Source: Thermomicrobiaceae bacterium (GTDB taxonomy: Bacteria > Chloroflexota > Chloroflexia > Thermomicrobiales > Thermomicrobiaceae). Taken from it: 7,161 nt of DNA. This document shows positions 1 through 5,907 of the stretch, piece after piece. The notes below the pieces were generated by a model. That model had not been told where the DNA came from. It did no database searches and saw only the letters and a list, made by a program, of their open reading frames with translations. The stretch is taken from NCBI GenBank assembly GCA_007122555.1, contig SKTL01000409.1, positions 1 to 7,161 on the forward strand, in the 5' to 3' direction. The position numbers were made by a program, and so were the translations under genes. Every line of letters starts with the position of its first letter. The first letter of the stretch is position 1.

Positions 1-593
1 GCGACCAGGAGTTGCCTGAACGAGAGTTTCCGGATCATTTCCGGCCGGGCTTCATCGACTGGATGCGTCGTGTCGTCTGGCGCGATCTCCTCACTGGCGG
101 CAATGCCTGCTTCGGCAACGTCACGCACCTGGGATGGACGCAGGGAGAGCTCCTGGCGCAGGGCGTCGGCGTCAACCCGCGATATCCCGATCAGGGAGAA
201 GCCCGGTTCACTCCCGCCAGCGGTCTGCACCCGCACGGCGACCACGCCAAAGAGGCGATGCAATACGCCTTCGACGAAGTCGATCGCCTGAATGCGTTCA
301 CGGGGAATCGTGCGTTGCTTGCGGAAGATGATCCCCTGACGCAGGTGCAGTTCATTATCGATAACCTGAAATGTATAGCGCTGCCAGTAGAGAAACCCCC
401 AGCCGGCGCTGAGCACGACGAGCAGCGTAAACGCGCCGATCAGCAAGAGCAGAAAGCCGAAGCTCAGCGCGTCCAGCCCCTGGCTGAGAAGACTGAACAC
501 CGCCGGGGCGAAGAGCGGCAACACCAGTTGACGGCTGACCCGGAACGCCAGGATCAGAATCGCGGCCGGATGCAGTCGCTGGGGATCAGACAT
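1..593 (-). CDS. PH domain-containing membrane protein, YdbT-like (partial, C-terminus beyond left edge)
   Basis: The reading frame starts at ATG 593-591 and stays open to the left edge, giving 197 full residues of a protein that in this family is usually near 500. Two hydrophobic segments (about residues 10-35 and 45-70) form a membrane hairpin. They are followed by a bacterial PH (bPH2) domain at about residues 72-152, with the family signature RTIPRERIQAIDF near 94-106 and the LHRLFGVVAV...TAGG block near 111-127. The full-length family repeats this hairpin-plus-PH unit. The start overlaps the end of the upstream YdbS-like gene by 8 bp, which indicates translational coupling; a GGAG sits 9 nt upstream. 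In Bacillus subtilis the ydbS-ydbT pair is linked to resistance against some antimicrobial peptides, but the molecular role is unknown, so no function is assigned here. Family assignment is firm; the symbol is left blank because the protein is incomplete. Confidence 0.88.
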   Translation of the reverse strand, partial: MSDPQRLHPAAILILAFRVSRQLVLPLFAPAVFSLLSQGLDALSFGFLLLLIGAFTLLVVLSAGWGFLYWQRYTFQVIDNELHLRQGIIFRKQRTIPRERIQAIDFVEGVLHRLFGVVAVRVQTAGGSEPGFSLIGISRVDADALRQELSLRPSQVRDVAEAGIAASEEIAPDDTTHPVDEARPEMIRKLSFRQLLV

Positions 594-1140
594 CGTCGGC
601 GACTCCGGCCAGGGCGGCGATTCGATCCCGCACGTCGGATGCGACCTCTTCCGACAGGCCGGGGATCTCGTGCCCACCGCCGGCGGTGGTGATCGTCACG
701 GCCGAGAGCCCGTAGTAGCGGAGAATCGGTCCCTGCTGCGTATCGACATGCTGCACCCGTGACATCGGAACCAGCGTGCGAGTCATCACGAAGACGCCGC
801 GCTGCAAATCGACCTCTCGCTCGCTCACTTCATACCGCCAGCGCTTCCATTCTAGCGGCGGAATGATGAACACCTGCAGCACGGTCACTAGCAGCGGAAA
901 GAGCAGCAGGAACGCCATCCACGGCCAGAGCCAGTCGGCGTAGTAGGTCACGGAGACGACGATGATTGCCGGAACCCAGAGAAAGAGCGTGCCCAGCGCC
1001 GCGTTGATCCGCCAGACTCGCAGAGCTCGTGGATCGAGCATATTCGATGGTTCCGGCCGGGGCCTGGGCAGCGAGTCGTCGTATGACGGCGCATCTTGCC
1101 TGCCCTGATGAAAGATATCGGAGAGATCGGAATCGACCAC
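586..1140 (-). CDS. PH domain-containing membrane protein, YdbS-like
   Basis: This is a 184-residue protein starting with GTG (1140-1138). The start is supported by a good Shine-Dalgarno sequence, GGTGAGGA, about 6 nt upstream. Residues 1-35 are polar and probably cytoplasmic, longer than the short N-terminus usual for YdbS proteins of about 150-160 residues. An internal ATG at residue 34 would give the usual length but lacks comparable support. Two transmembrane segments (about 46-68 and 71-94) precede a bPH2 domain at about 100-178. That domain carries the signature RTLVPMSRVQHVDTQQGPI (121-139), then the YYGLSAVTITTAGG block. It is the first gene of a two-gene operon with the YdbT-like gene, overlapping it by 8 bp; the two products are thought to act together in the membrane. 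The family call is confident, the biochemical role unknown. Confidence 0.88.
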   Translation of the reverse strand: MVDSDLSDIFHQGRQDAPSYDDSLPRPRPEPSNMLDPRALRVWRINAALGTLFLWVPAIIVVSVTYYADWLWPWMAFLLLFPLLVTVLQVFIIPPLEWKRWRYEVSEREVDLQRGVFVMTRTLVPMSRVQHVDTQQGPILRYYGLSAVTITTAGGGHEIPGLSEEVASDVRDRIAALAGVADDV

Positions 1141-1188
1141 GCTGTTTCCTCACCTGCAATAACGTGGGCTGCGACGTTGCGTTCTTTG

Positions 1189-1218
1189 AGCCTACGCAAT
1201 GAATTCGTTTCCTGACAA
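1189..1218 (-). promoter_or_regulatory. Possible promoter of the ydbS-ydbT-like operon
   Basis: Read on the minus strand, TTGTCA (1218-1213) is followed after 18 bp by TAGGCT (1194-1189). The -35 box is one base from consensus, but the -10 box keeps only the first two and the last consensus positions. It would leave a leader of about 40 nt before the GTG start, which is plausible. The call rests on box match and position only. Confidence 0.3.
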
Positions 1219-1221
1219 CCG

Positions 1222-1250
1222 TTCGTTGAGGTGGTGGGGTAGTGTATTCT
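1222..1250 (+). promoter_or_regulatory. Weak candidate promoter for the PIG-L gene
   Basis: TATTCT at 1245-1250 resembles a -10 box and is identical to the -10 box of the much stronger regulator promoter elsewhere in the window. The hexamer 17 bp upstream, TTCGTT (1222-1227), is a poor -35 box. The predicted leader would be about 70 nt. The site lies in the intergenic region between two divergent transcription units, where a promoter for the rightward gene is expected. Confidence 0.22.
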
Positions 1251-1327
1251 CACATCTGGTCCGGGTTCGGGTTACACCTCACGACCCGGCCAGTCGCTAC
1301 CGCAATTACACCACCACGGAGGAATGA

Positions 1328-2074
1328 ATGAGCGAACACGAGAACCAGGTTCCGACGCCGAAGAGCGCGATGGTCATCTTTGCCCATCCAGACGACGCGG
1401 AGTTCGTCAGCGCCGGGACTGCCGCGGTCTGGGCCGAGCAGGGATGCGAGATCACCTATCTTGCCGGCACCAGTGGTGATAAGGGCGCCAGTGATCCGGA
1501 TATTCCCACCCGGAAACTCATCGAGATGCGCGAGCAGGAACAGCGAAACGCGGCGGAGATTCTCGGTGTGAAGCATGTGGAGTTTCTGCGCTACGAGGAC
1601 GCGACGCTGGTGGCTGATCTCGATCTAAGATTGGCGATTACCCGGATGATCCGGAAACATAAGCCGGAAGCGGTGATCTGCCAGGATCCGAGCAAACGCT
1701 ACGAGAGCCGGGATTACATTCAGCATCCGGATCATATCGCCATGGGCGAGGCCGCACTGGCGGCGATCTATCCGTCCGCCCGGGATCATCTGACCTTTCC
1801 GCAATTGCTGGAGGAAGGCTACGAGCCGCACAAGGTGAAGTACGTCTTCATGATCGGGGCGCCGGAGCCGGATGTCTGGATCGACACGACCCATGTGTTC
1901 GACAAGAAGGTCGCCGCGCTCAAGGCGCACACCAGTCAGGTTGAGGGCTTCGATCCGACCGACCTGCTGCGCACCTGGGGACGAGATACCGCCGCCGCGG
2001 CCCGGCAAAAGGGATTCAGCACGTCGTGGGAGATGGAACTGGCCGAGGCGTACAAACTGTTTGTGCTGGACTAG
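1328..2074 (+). CDS. PIG-L/LmbE family zinc-dependent N-acetyl-sugar deacetylase
   Basis: This 248-residue soluble protein has length and motifs typical of the PIG-L family, which removes acetyl groups from N-acetylglucosamine-containing substrates (MshB and BshB in mycothiol and bacillithiol synthesis are members). The first signature is FAHPDDAEF at residues 18-26, giving zinc ligands H20 and D23 and the likely catalytic base D22. The third zinc ligand is H136 in QHPDHIAMG (132-140). The conserved HTSQ at 201-204 matches the usual H-x-SQ block. No signal peptide or membrane segment is visible, so it is cytoplasmic. The start is set by GGAGG at 1318-1322, 5 nt before ATG 1328; another ATG at 1324 is out of frame. 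The gene stands alone, divergent from the PH-domain operon and convergent with the phosphotransferase gene. No thiol-pathway ligase or glycosyltransferase is adjacent, so the substrate is undetermined. Confidence 0.9.
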   Translation: MSEHENQVPTPKSAMVIFAHPDDAEFVSAGTAAVWAEQGCEITYLAGTSGDKGASDPDIPTRKLIEMREQEQRNAAEILGVKHVEFLRYEDATLVADLDLRLAITRMIRKHKPEAVICQDPSKRYESRDYIQHPDHIAMGEAALAAIYPSARDHLTFPQLLEEGYEPHKVKYVFMIGAPEPDVWIDTTHVFDKKVAALKAHTSQVEGFDPTDLLRTWGRDTAAAARQKGFSTSWEMELAEAYKLFVLD

Positions 2075-2100
2075 GCGTCCTCCTTCGAGCGGTTGACCGG

Positions 2101-2124
2101 AAACAGCGGCGGGTTGCCCGCCGC
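2101..2124 (-). terminator. Probable intrinsic terminator after the phosphotransferase gene
   Basis: A perfect 8-bp inverted repeat, GCGGCGGG (2106-2113) and CCCGCCGC (2117-2124), is separated by only three bases. It begins one base after the stop codon of the minus-strand phosphotransferase gene. In that direction it is followed by TGTTTCC, a short and broken T tract. It also lies 31 nt after the stop of the plus-strand PIG-L gene, with no T tract on that side, so it may limit read-through from both convergent genes. Confidence 0.5.
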
Positions 2125-2125
2125 G

Positions 2126-4651
2126 CTATCCCGCCGTGATCGTCCCATTATTCCCATCAACCGTAACCATCTGACCATCAGTCAACATGATGGTGGCGTT
2201 TCCGGTCGCCACGACCGCTGGAATGCCGTATTCCCGGGCAACGATCGCCGAATGGGAAAGTACGCCGCCGGTATCGGTCACCAGTGCTCCGATGCTGGAG
2301 AAAAGCACGGACCAGACTGGAGACGTGATCGGGCAGACAAGCACATCGCCCGGTCGAATCTTATGGAAGTCGGACTCGCTGTGAACGATTCTCGCCGGCC
2401 CGCGGTACGCGCCTGGAGATCCCGCAAGTCCGCCGATTCCGGAATCGGCCGCAACTGGCGCCGCCATTTCGATTTCCATGGACCAGACAAGTACGTTCAT
2501 AATGGCTCGAGCCTCGGCCGGGAGTGCGCGCAGGTCCGGTGGAGGCCCAGGGTCTTCACCCAGCGTCGGCGGGGCCGGGTTGGCCAGCGTCCAGGCGTGT
2601 TCTCCGCGCCGAGTCTGGACGGTTGAACGTGCGTCTTCATCCGACTGGAAGAATCCGTGAAGCTCATCGATTTCCAGGAACATCACGTCTTCCGTATCGG
2701 CGAGTGCGCCGCGTTCGGTCATTCGCCGGCCGATCTCCAGCAGCGCGTAGCGAACCAGCCCGAGCGGAGCCTGATAGGTTGGGAAACTGTTGTCTTCCCG
2801 AACCGGATAGGCGCGCTGCGCGCGTTGGAACAACCGGTTGAAGCGGGCAATCGCATCGGGCCGATTCCGAAGTTCGCGCCGGGCCTCATCGAGCAGTTCC
2901 TCCCGATTTCGCGTGAGCTCCCGAACGACGGCGTCCGGATCGTACGAACCATTAAGCTGACTTCGGAGAAGATTCAGCGTGATCTCCGGATGCTCGCCGA
3001 GCGTCGGCTCCAGAAGGTCCTCTCCGAGCAAACGCAACCCGAAGCGCTCCTGGTATGCGTCGAACTTATCGGCGAAATCGGGATCAACGTTTCGAAGATC
3101 GGCGATCCTGGAGACGCTGTTCCCCAGCAGTACGTCCTGAACGGCTGGCCGTTGACGCGCCAGACTGGCGAGATCAGAGAGTTGCCGGGCAGGTTCGGTC
3201 GACATGGCGGATAACCCGCTCAGCAATTCCATCGACTGTGGTACATCCCATCCGAGCTCTTCGTCGCAGAAGATCGCGATTTCGGCGACAGGTTTCATGA
3301 ACGGAACCAGGAGCCTGAAGTGGACATCGTTGCCTTCCCGCAGAAGGGTTCGTCGCCGCTCGAGTTCTTCGATCAGCTCCGGGTCGGAAAGCGACCGCAG
3401 ATCAATCGTTTGACGGGCTTCAATGCGCGAGAAGAATTGCTCCCGCCAGACGCCCCACCATCGATCGACCAGTTTGGATTCGAGATCGTTCCGTTCCGCG
3501 TCTCGCGCTTTCTTGAGCAACTTCCGCGCTGATGGAAGCAGCCGCACCATCACGGCCAGCAACCACCATGGAGGAGCGGGACCTTCTTTCCCGCCGAGCG
3601 GCGCCATCCTCATATATGCGTATCCGGCAATCGTTCGGGCTTCCACCCGATCGAGGAGAATGCCGAACTCAGCCAGGCCGGCGCTCATCGACGCTGCGAT
3701 CTCCGCGAGATAGAACGAGCGGCTTATCGGGGAAACTGGCCGGGGGAAATGCTCCAGATCACGCATCCAGAATCCCTCGGGAACCTGAATATCCGGCTTG
3801 ACTGGTTCGATCTTATCGAGCGTGGTGATTGGTCTCGCCTGCAGGAGGTAGAGCGACTCGTCGGCAATTGCCCATTCGATGTCCTGTGGCGATTCGAAGT
3901 GCGATTCAACCAATCTCGCAAGCCGGGCAATCCGCCGCACCTGATTGGGCGTTACAACGTCGCCCGGCGTGCTGATCGGCTCGACATTCTCCTCACGGAC
4001 GATCCATTCGTCTGGCGTCGCTTCGCCGGAGACGAGTCGCTCGCCGAGGCCGCGGATTGCGCTGACCATCGTCTCGTCCCGGTTTCGGGTAATCGGATTG
4101 GCGGTGAACGCAACACCGGCGATGTCCGCGTTGATCAGCGGCTGGATCAGGATAGCCAACGCGGGAACGCCGCTTTCTCCGCGCTGAGCGCGATACGCGA
4201 CGACCCGGTCATTGAATGCGGATATCCAGCACCTCACGATGGCGCGTTCGATCGCGTCCAGTCCGACGACATTCAACACGGTGTCGTACTGTCCGGCATA
4301 GGAGGCGTCCGGCAGGTCCTCGTCGCTGGCTGACGATCGCACCGCGAGCGGAGTCTCGCCCAGCTGTGCTGCGATCAACCTGATCTCCGACTTTACGTCC
4401 GAGGGGATGATCAGCGAGTCAGGGCTTGACGGTCGCTCGCGTTCGAGGCCGGCGTTCGCCTCACAGAAGCGATGAAACGCGTTGACACGCAGGACGAATC
4501 CATCCGGTATCGGAAACCCGGCGCCGGTCAGTTCCGCCAGATTGGCCGCCTTGGACCCGATCTCCGATGGGCTGATCCCGGCCGCGTCGCCGAGTCGCAG
4601 GGAGTAACGCTGCCGGGCGGCTTCGGTTGCTGAAGAAACCTCGGTTGTCAT
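2126..4651 (-). CDS. PEP-synthase-like phosphotransferase with rifampin phosphotransferase architecture
   Basis: This 841-residue protein has three parts. Residues 1-280 form a PEP/pyruvate-binding ATP-grasp domain: GSKAANLAEL (32-41, K34), PLAVRSSASDED (101-112, R105), the ASYAGQYDTVLNV block (116-128), and QDIEWAI plus LYLLQARPIT (256-276, E259, Q271, R273). Residues 290-735 are a long variable domain with a tryptophan-rich stretch near 360-370 and the VREDNSF...ALLEIGRRM block (617-644). Residues 740-841 are the swivelling phospho-histidine domain, TDTGGVLSHSAIVAREYGIP (792-811), with H800 the predicted phosphorylated residue. True PEP synthase and PPDK carry a PEP-binding barrel after the His domain; it is absent here, so PEP synthesis is unlikely. 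Order and length match rifampin phosphotransferase, which moves the beta-phosphate of ATP to rifamycin, but the middle domain sets the substrate and cannot be read here. ATG 4651 overlaps the TetR stop as ATGA; AAGGA lies about 8 nt upstream. Confidence 0.85.
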   Translation of the reverse strand: MTTEVSSATEAARQRYSLRLGDAAGISPSEIGSKAANLAELTGAGFPIPDGFVLRVNAFHRFCEANAGLERERPSSPDSLIIPSDVKSEIRLIAAQLGETPLAVRSSASDEDLPDASYAGQYDTVLNVVGLDAIERAIVRCWISAFNDRVVAYRAQRGESGVPALAILIQPLINADIAGVAFTANPITRNRDETMVSAIRGLGERLVSGEATPDEWIVREENVEPISTPGDVVTPNQVRRIARLARLVESHFESPQDIEWAIADESLYLLQARPITTLDKIEPVKPDIQVPEGFWMRDLEHFPRPVSPISRSFYLAEIAASMSAGLAEFGILLDRVEARTIAGYAYMRMAPLGGKEGPAPPWWLLAVMVRLLPSARKLLKKARDAERNDLESKLVDRWWGVWREQFFSRIEARQTIDLRSLSDPELIEELERRRTLLREGNDVHFRLLVPFMKPVAEIAIFCDEELGWDVPQSMELLSGLSAMSTEPARQLSDLASLARQRPAVQDVLLGNSVSRIADLRNVDPDFADKFDAYQERFGLRLLGEDLLEPTLGEHPEITLNLLRSQLNGSYDPDAVVRELTRNREELLDEARRELRNRPDAIARFNRLFQRAQRAYPVREDNSFPTYQAPLGLVRYALLEIGRRMTERGALADTEDVMFLEIDELHGFFQSDEDARSTVQTRRGEHAWTLANPAPPTLGEDPGPPPDLRALPAEARAIMNVLVWSMEIEMAAPVAADSGIGGLAGSPGAYRGPARIVHSESDFHKIRPGDVLVCPITSPVWSVLFSSIGALVTDTGGVLSHSAIVAREYGIPAVVATGNATIMLTDGQMVTVDGNNGTITAG

Positions 4652-5277
4652 CGTGCATTTCCTTCTCTCCCCGCGCTTGACGGACGGGGTGCTGATGGGT
4701 CATGGAGCGCGTCGAGCATCAACTGGATTGCCCAGGCGATCACCGGACCGCTTTGCGCGCCACTCAGTCCGAACTCTTCCCGCATTGCAAGCCATGTGCG
4801 GGAGCTATAGAGATAGCGAATCAAGGAGCTCACTGCTCGCGCATGGTCTGGACTCAGATCCGCGGTCAGCGGGGCCAGCGCATCGTGCGTCTCGTCGGTC
4901 CGGCGCTGCTGGATATCGGACATCTGGCCTGATTCCCAGGTTATGAGAACCAGAGCCTTGATCATTTCGGCGTCTCGATCGAAGGCGACTGCATTTGCGA
5001 CGACCGCTTCTGGCAACTCTTCGATTGTGTCGATGGACTGCATCTGCCCGCGTTCAATACCGCGCTCCACAAGCCATTCAGCGAGCTCGTCAATCAGCGC
5101 CTGCCGATTCGGAAAGTGCCGGTAGAACGTGCGATGGGCAATGCCGGCCCGATCAGCTACCTGCTGAATCGAAACATCTCTGGGACCGTCTTCCACCGCC
5201 ATTCGCGCAAACGTTTCCAGAATCAGTTCTCGAGTGGCGCGCCAGTCTTTTCGTCGGGGAGTTTCTACTGAATCCAC
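4648..5277 (-). CDS. TetR/AcrR-family transcriptional regulator
   Basis: This 209-residue protein has a typical N-terminal TetR DNA-binding domain: a first helix at about residues 12-29 and a helix-turn-helix at 35-54, VSIQQVADRAGIAHRTFYRH, followed by FPNRQALIDELAEWL. The C-terminal part (about 75-195) is helical and variable, as expected for the ligand-binding and dimerisation domain, so the inducer cannot be predicted. The start is GTG at 5277-5275: an in-frame TGA lies 33 nt upstream, no other start codon occurs between them, and later starts would cut the DNA-binding domain. Only a modest GGTGGGG ribosome binding site is present. The gene is first in a two-gene operon and overlaps the phosphotransferase gene by 4 bp (ATGA), which strongly suggests it controls that enzyme. 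A perfect palindrome over its own promoter points to autorepression. Confidence 0.93.
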   Translation of the reverse strand: MDSVETPRRKDWRATRELILETFARMAVEDGPRDVSIQQVADRAGIAHRTFYRHFPNRQALIDELAEWLVERGIERGQMQSIDTIEELPEAVVANAVAFDRDAEMIKALVLITWESGQMSDIQQRRTDETHDALAPLTADLSPDHARAVSSLIRYLYSSRTWLAMREEFGLSGAQSGPVIAWAIQLMLDALHDPSAPRPSSAGREGNAR

Positions 5278-5316
5278 GCTCGCCCCACCATCCGATTGTT
5301 CAACCCGTCAATGATA

Positions 5317-5333
5317 TGTCATAGAATATGACA
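5317..5333. promoter_or_regulatory. Palindromic operator, probable TetR-regulator binding site
   Basis: TGTCATA GAA TATGACA is a perfect 17-bp inverted repeat with 7-bp arms and a 3-bp centre, the size and symmetry expected of a TetR-dimer operator. It covers the whole -10 box of the regulator promoter, so a bound repressor would block RNA polymerase. Further copies of the TGTCA/TGACA half-site occur at the -35 box (5346-5350), and a variant, CGTCA, lies near 5306-5310, so more than one dimer could bind. Assignment to this regulator is inferred from position. Confidence 0.7.
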
Positions 5334-5351
5334 GTTCTGAGTTAATGTCAA
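5323..5351 (-). promoter_or_regulatory. Sigma-70-type promoter of the TetR-phosphotransferase operon
   Basis: On the minus strand a perfect TTGACA -35 box (5351-5346) is followed, after exactly 17 bp, by TATTCT (5328-5323), which matches the -10 consensus at four of six positions. Transcription would start near 5316, giving a leader of about 40 nt before the GTG start of the regulator. This is the best promoter match in the window. Confidence 0.72.
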
Positions 5352-5419
5352 GTGGAAAGGGCCCTTGAGGCACGTCGGGGAGCAGGCGCACGCGACACCT
5401 GCCGATGTCGTTGCTACGC

Positions 5420-5447
5420 AAAACGGGCGAGCACGAGGCCCGCCCGT
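5420..5447 (-). terminator. Intrinsic terminator of the oxidase-cytochrome c operon
   Basis: ACGGGCG (5423-5429) and CGCCCGT (5441-5447) form a 7-bp GC-rich stem around an 11-base loop, in which a further G-C and C-G pair can form after one mismatch. On the minus strand the stem runs straight into TTTT (5423-5420). It starts 27 nt beyond the stop codon of the cytochrome c gene and before the promoter of the regulator operon, which is where the oxidase transcript should end. Confidence 0.65.
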
Positions 5448-5474
5448 CATCAGAGGTTGCGAGGTTTGATGTGA

Positions 5475-5894
5475 CTACTCGAGCGACTCGATAAACGCGA
5501 CCAGTCCGGCGAGCTCGTCCTCGCTGAGATTGTCGAACGCGGGCATAACGTCCGGGTAACCTTCGCGTGTCGTTTCGCGGGGATCGGTGATCGCCATCAG
5601 GAGGTAGTCTCCATCAGCAGTGTAGGTCTCCCCATCGTCCATCGTCACCTCGCTTCCGAAGAGCCCGGCCAGCGTTGGCCCGACCCCCGTTGAGCCGTCG
5701 ATGGTGTGGCATCCCGAGCATTGCTGGGCGTAGATCGATTCACCAACGTCAACCGGATCGCCATCGATCGCGACCCCGTTGTCGTCCGATACCGCGCGCG
5801 GACTGTCATCCCCGAAGGGCATAACCCCGGCATAGCCTATCGCCAGCACTGCGAAGAATATGAGCAGCAAAGCTCCGACCGTGGTGCGAGACAT
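5475..5894 (-). CDS. Membrane-anchored mono-heme cytochrome c, oxidase-associated
   Basis: This 139-residue protein has an uncleaved-looking N-terminal membrane segment (about residues 5-26), an acidic linker (28-50), and one class I cytochrome c domain. The heme-binding CSGCH is at 59-63 and the likely axial methionine is M117 in GYPDVMPAF (112-120). The domain would face the outside of the cytoplasmic membrane. The stretch GSEVTMDDGETYTADGDYLL and what follows resemble the cytochrome domain fused to subunit II of caa3-type oxidases. No CuA cupredoxin domain is present, so this is not subunit II itself. The gene begins 13 bp after oxidase subunit I, and GGAGGAGG just before ATG 5894 sets the start. 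Co-transcription suggests it passes electrons to the ba3-type oxidase. A terminator follows. The family is certain; the role as direct donor is inferred. Confidence 0.92.
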   Translation of the reverse strand: MSRTTVGALLLIFFAVLAIGYAGVMPFGDDSPRAVSDDNGVAIDGDPVDVGESIYAQQCSGCHTIDGSTGVGPTLAGLFGSEVTMDDGETYTADGDYLLMAITDPRETTREGYPDVMPAFDNLSEDELAGLVAFIESLE

Positions 5895-5907
5895 TGATCC
5901 TCCTCCG

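Noticed and set aside
12..692. Plus-strand open frame of 226 codons
   Set aside because: It lies opposite the YdbT-like gene and the end of the YdbS-like gene, both with clear family motifs. Its translation is Arg/Glu/Gln-rich low-complexity without any recognisable domain, as expected of an antisense shadow in GC-rich DNA.
1261..1289. Inverted repeat CCGGGT...ACCCGG in the leader of the PIG-L gene
   Set aside because: The arms are only 6 bp with a 17-base loop and no riboswitch-like or terminator-like context, so chance is the simplest explanation.
3749..4333. Plus-strand open frame of 194 codons (and similar ones at 2093-2626 and 2657-3214)
   Set aside because: All are antisense to the well-supported phosphotransferase gene, with no motif or ribosome binding site to support them.
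2126..4651. Annotation as phosphoenolpyruvate synthase (ppsA)
   Set aside because: The His domain ends the protein at residue 841, with no C-terminal PEP-binding barrel after it, so the protein cannot be a standard PEP synthase despite the shared N-terminal domain.
5357..5366. Perfect 10-bp palindrome AAGGGCCCTT just upstream of the regulator -35 box
   Set aside because: It is short, of simple composition, and unrelated to the TGTCATA operator arms. With no second copy in the window there is no reason to call it a site.
5382..5410. Overlapping short inverted repeats GCAGG/CCTGC and CGACA/TGTCG
   Set aside because: The arms are 5 bp with long loops and mutually exclusive pairings in GC-rich DNA. 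The nearby 5420-5447 hairpin with its T tract is the better terminator.
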